Positions 5,060 through 6,525 of a DNA stretch of 6,525 nt are shown piece by piece. The notes under the pieces are model-generated. The model did no database searches, was not told where the DNA came from, and was given only the letters and a program-made list of their open reading frames with translations. The position numbers and the translations under genes are program-made. Source of the stretch: an uncultured Clostridium sp. GTDB taxonomy: Bacteria > Bacillota > Clostridia > TANB77 > CAG-508. Location: contig CAMSQT010000068.1 of the NCBI GenBank assembly GCA_947062645.1, positions 1-6,525 of the forward strand. The letters are read 5' to 3'. Each line of letters starts with the position of its first letter. Position 1 is the first letter of the stretch.

Positions 5060-6377
5060 CTACCTTTCTACTAAGATATAGTCTTCTTTTTCTTCTATAC
5101 ATTTAGCTTTTATGATTTTGTTTTCTAAGTTTTCTGGGTATTTTGCTTGGTTTTGCTTTTTCTTGACAATTTTAGCTAGTATATAATTTTTAGTGTGTCC
5201 TTGATAGTAGCCGTCTTTTTCCTCTTCACACAAAATTTCTACTTCTTTTCCTACATATTTATCATGATATTCTTTTTGATTCTTGTTGGACAGTTCGATT
5301 AGTTTTTCACTTCTTTCTTCTTTTATATTGCCTGGTATTTGCTCTTTCATTTGAGAAGCTTTTGTTCCCTTTCTTGGCGAATATTTAAAGATGTGCATTT
5401 TATAAAATTTAATTAAACTCAAAAATTTATATGTTTTTTCAAATTCCTCATCTGTTTCTCCGCGGGAAACCAACAATTATATCAGTTGTTAAGATTACAT
5501 CTTGATATGCTTGTCTTAATCTTTGCACAATTTCTTCAAATTCTTTTGTAGTATACCTTCGATTCATTCTTCTTAAAGTTTCGTCACAGCCACTTTGCAA
5601 GGATAAATGAAAATGATGGCATACTTTTTTTAATTTCACTAATCTTTCCACAAATTCTTCTGTTATTAATAAAGGTTCTAGTGAACCCAAACGAATTCTT
5701 TGAATCCCTTCTATTTGGTTGATTTCCTCTAATAAATCAATTAATTGATAATTTTCTTTAAAATCCTTCCCATAAGAAGCAATGTGGATTCCTGTTATAA
5801 CTACTTCTTTCATTCCATTTTGGGCAATTTTTTTAATTTCTTTTATGATGTTTTCTGGTTTTCTGCTTCTTACTCTTCCTCTTGCATAAGGAATAATACA
5901 GTAAGAACAAAATCTGTCACACCCATCTTGTACCTTGATAACTGCTCTTGTTTTTTCCGTGTAAGTAGTTTCTCCTAATTCTACATATTCTTTTTGTTGC
6001 ATAACATCTTCTGTTTGGCATAATGGTTTTTCTTTTTTTTCATAGGATTCTATCATTTCTACAATCTTCTTTTTTTCGTTATTTCCCAATACCAAATCAA
6101 TTTCTGGTAATTGTTCTACTTCTTTTTTGGCAACTTGTACATAACATCCACAAGCTACTACGATAGCATCTTTGTTTTGCTCTTTAACTCTTCTTAGCAT
6201 TTGTCTTGATTTTCTATCTGCCATGTTAGTTACCGTGCAAGTGTTTATTACATAAATATCTGCCTTTTTTCCTGCTTCTACTATGTTATAGTTTTTTTCT
6301 ATAAATTTTTGTATCATACTGTTGGTTTCATATTGGTTCACTTTACAGCCTAGTGTGATAAATGCTACTTTTTTCAT
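5060..6377 (-). CDS. mtaB: MtaB, tRNA t6A37 methylthiotransferase, read through one +1 shift at CGG
   Basis: MtaB is a radical-SAM iron-sulfur enzyme that adds a methylthio group to t6A37, next to the anticodon of tRNAs reading ANN codons. With the C at 5462 skipped the gene gives 438 residues, the usual length. The N-terminal methylthiotransferase domain has GCKVNQYE (Cys11), NTCTVTN (Cys47) and CGCYVQ (Cys78). The radical-SAM cluster is C153-x3-C157-x2-C160. RIRLGSLEP, LSLQSGCDETLRRM and DIIVGFPGETDEEF follow, and a C-terminal TRAM domain (about 370-437) includes KEVEILCEE and HTKNYILAKI. The ATG at 6377 has an AGGAG site six bases upstream; a possible start at 6461 lies in the palindromic element and adds non-family sequence. 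Without the shift the protein ends shortly after residue 305 and loses the TRAM domain and the end of the SAM barrel. Confidence 0.93.
5460..5462 (-). other. +1 frameshift site in mtaB (CCG-C-GGA)
   Basis: The arriving frame reads GTT GGT TTC CCG CGG AGA AAC AGA and then TGA. Skipping the C at 5462 gives VGFP-G-ETDEEFEKT, a conserved motif of methylthiotransferases, with Gly306 from GGA. Both flanks match the family with no other gap, and the total length comes out exactly in frame (439 codons with stop). Confidence 0.88.
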
Positions 6378-6390
6378 TTTCTTCTCCTTT

Positions 6391-6462
6391 TGTGAAATTG
6401 GGGACGTTTCTTTTAGCACATTTGTTCTAAAAGGTGCAAAAAGAAACGTCCCCAATTTCACA
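6391..6462. mobile_element. 72-bp palindromic MITE/REP-like element
   Basis: Arms 6391-6419 and 6434-6462 are inverted copies: the outer 24 bases are perfect, then one mismatch and four more pairs, around a 14-base loop. The arms match the 30-base ends of the transposon at 3594-4600 (shared core GGGGACGTTTCTTTT). It has no coding capacity, so it is a non-autonomous partner probably mobilised in trans by the RAYT transposase. It sits between the upstream gene and the mtaB ribosome site, which begins within a few bases of its edge. No T run follows, so a terminator role is unlikely, but the strong RNA hairpin could affect mRNA stability. Confidence 0.8.
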
Positions 6463-6477
6463 TTATTTTGTTTTTAC

Positions 6478-6525
6478 TTATAACGCATCTAAATTATCTA
6501 AAGATTTTACTGTTCCTAGTGCGAC
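6478..6525 (-). CDS. C-terminal end of an unidentified gene
   Basis: From the window edge only one minus-strand frame stays open for any length: it gives VALGTVKSLDNLDAL and ends with TAA at 6480-6478. The other two frames stop at once or after nine codons. Fifteen residues are too few to name the family. The palindromic element begins 15 bases after the stop, and mtaB lies about 100 bases downstream. Confidence 0.4.
   Translation of the reverse strand, partial: VALGTVKSLDNLDAL

Noticed and set aside
2411..5462. Sequencing or assembly errors causing the frame breaks
   Set aside because: The extra bases are not in homopolymers, many other AGGA, TGGC and CGGA contexts in the window are unaffected, and all four errors would have to create an in-frame CGG. 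It cannot be fully excluded without reads.
2411..5462. Reassignment of CGG to another amino acid such as Trp or Gln
   Set aside because: Such CGG reassignments are reported in some bacteria, but a changed amino acid would not repair the frame; here the downstream protein continues only in the +1 frame.
6378..6461. Upstream extension of mtaB to position 6461
   Set aside because: The extra 28 residues are encoded by the palindromic element and do not resemble the family; the ATG at 6377 has a proper ribosome site and gives the family N-terminus.
1..6525. CRISPR array, riboswitch or phage genes
   Set aside because: No regularly spaced direct repeats, recognisable riboswitch folds or phage proteins were seen on either strand.

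Overview
The window looks like a piece of a low-GC Gram-positive chromosome, most likely a clostridial or related Firmicutes lineage. Base composition is AT-rich, genes carry AGGAGG-type ribosome binding sites, and radA-disA stand next to each other as in many Firmicutes. Every gene seen lies on the minus strand, so transcription runs from high to low coordinates.

Layout in the direction of transcription: the last codons of an unidentified gene (6525-6478); a 72-bp palindromic MITE/REP-like element (6462-6391); mtaB, a tRNA methylthiotransferase (6377-5060); three 11-bp tandem repeats (5059-5027); a promoter and a 108-residue protein of unknown function (4927-4601); a mobile element of about 1 kb (4600-3594) coding for a Y1/HUH REP-associated transposase; radA (3594-2230); disA (2172-1105); a membrane-anchored cyclophilin (1036-239); then a promoter, tRNA-His(GTG) (116-39) and the 5' start of what is probably tRNA-Gln (18-1). 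RadA and DisA act together in recombination, branched-DNA surveillance and c-di-AMP signalling. The transposase element has been placed exactly in front of radA.

The main discovery is a consistent break in reading frame. radA needs three +1 shifts and mtaB needs one to give full-length family members (453 and 438 residues). All four breaks are the same event: the ribosome meets an in-frame CGG codon, skips its C, and continues on the overlapping GGN codon, which restores a glycine expected in a conserved motif (RadA Walker A, RadA APGS, RadA GEVGLTGEV, MtaB GFPGET). I scanned the whole coding strand for CGG. It occurs 15 times. Eleven are out of frame, straddling two codons, and the four that are in frame are exactly the four shift sites. 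No gene in the window uses CGG as an ordinary arginine codon, while AGA, CGA and CGT are used. Apart from these sites both genes are intact.

The simplest reading is that CGG is unassigned in this organism, probably because the tRNA-Arg with anticodon CCG is missing, and that it acts as a genome-wide +1 frameshift codon (CGGN read as GGN = Gly). This is an inference from sequence. Protein mass spectrometry and a genome-wide codon and tRNA survey would test it.
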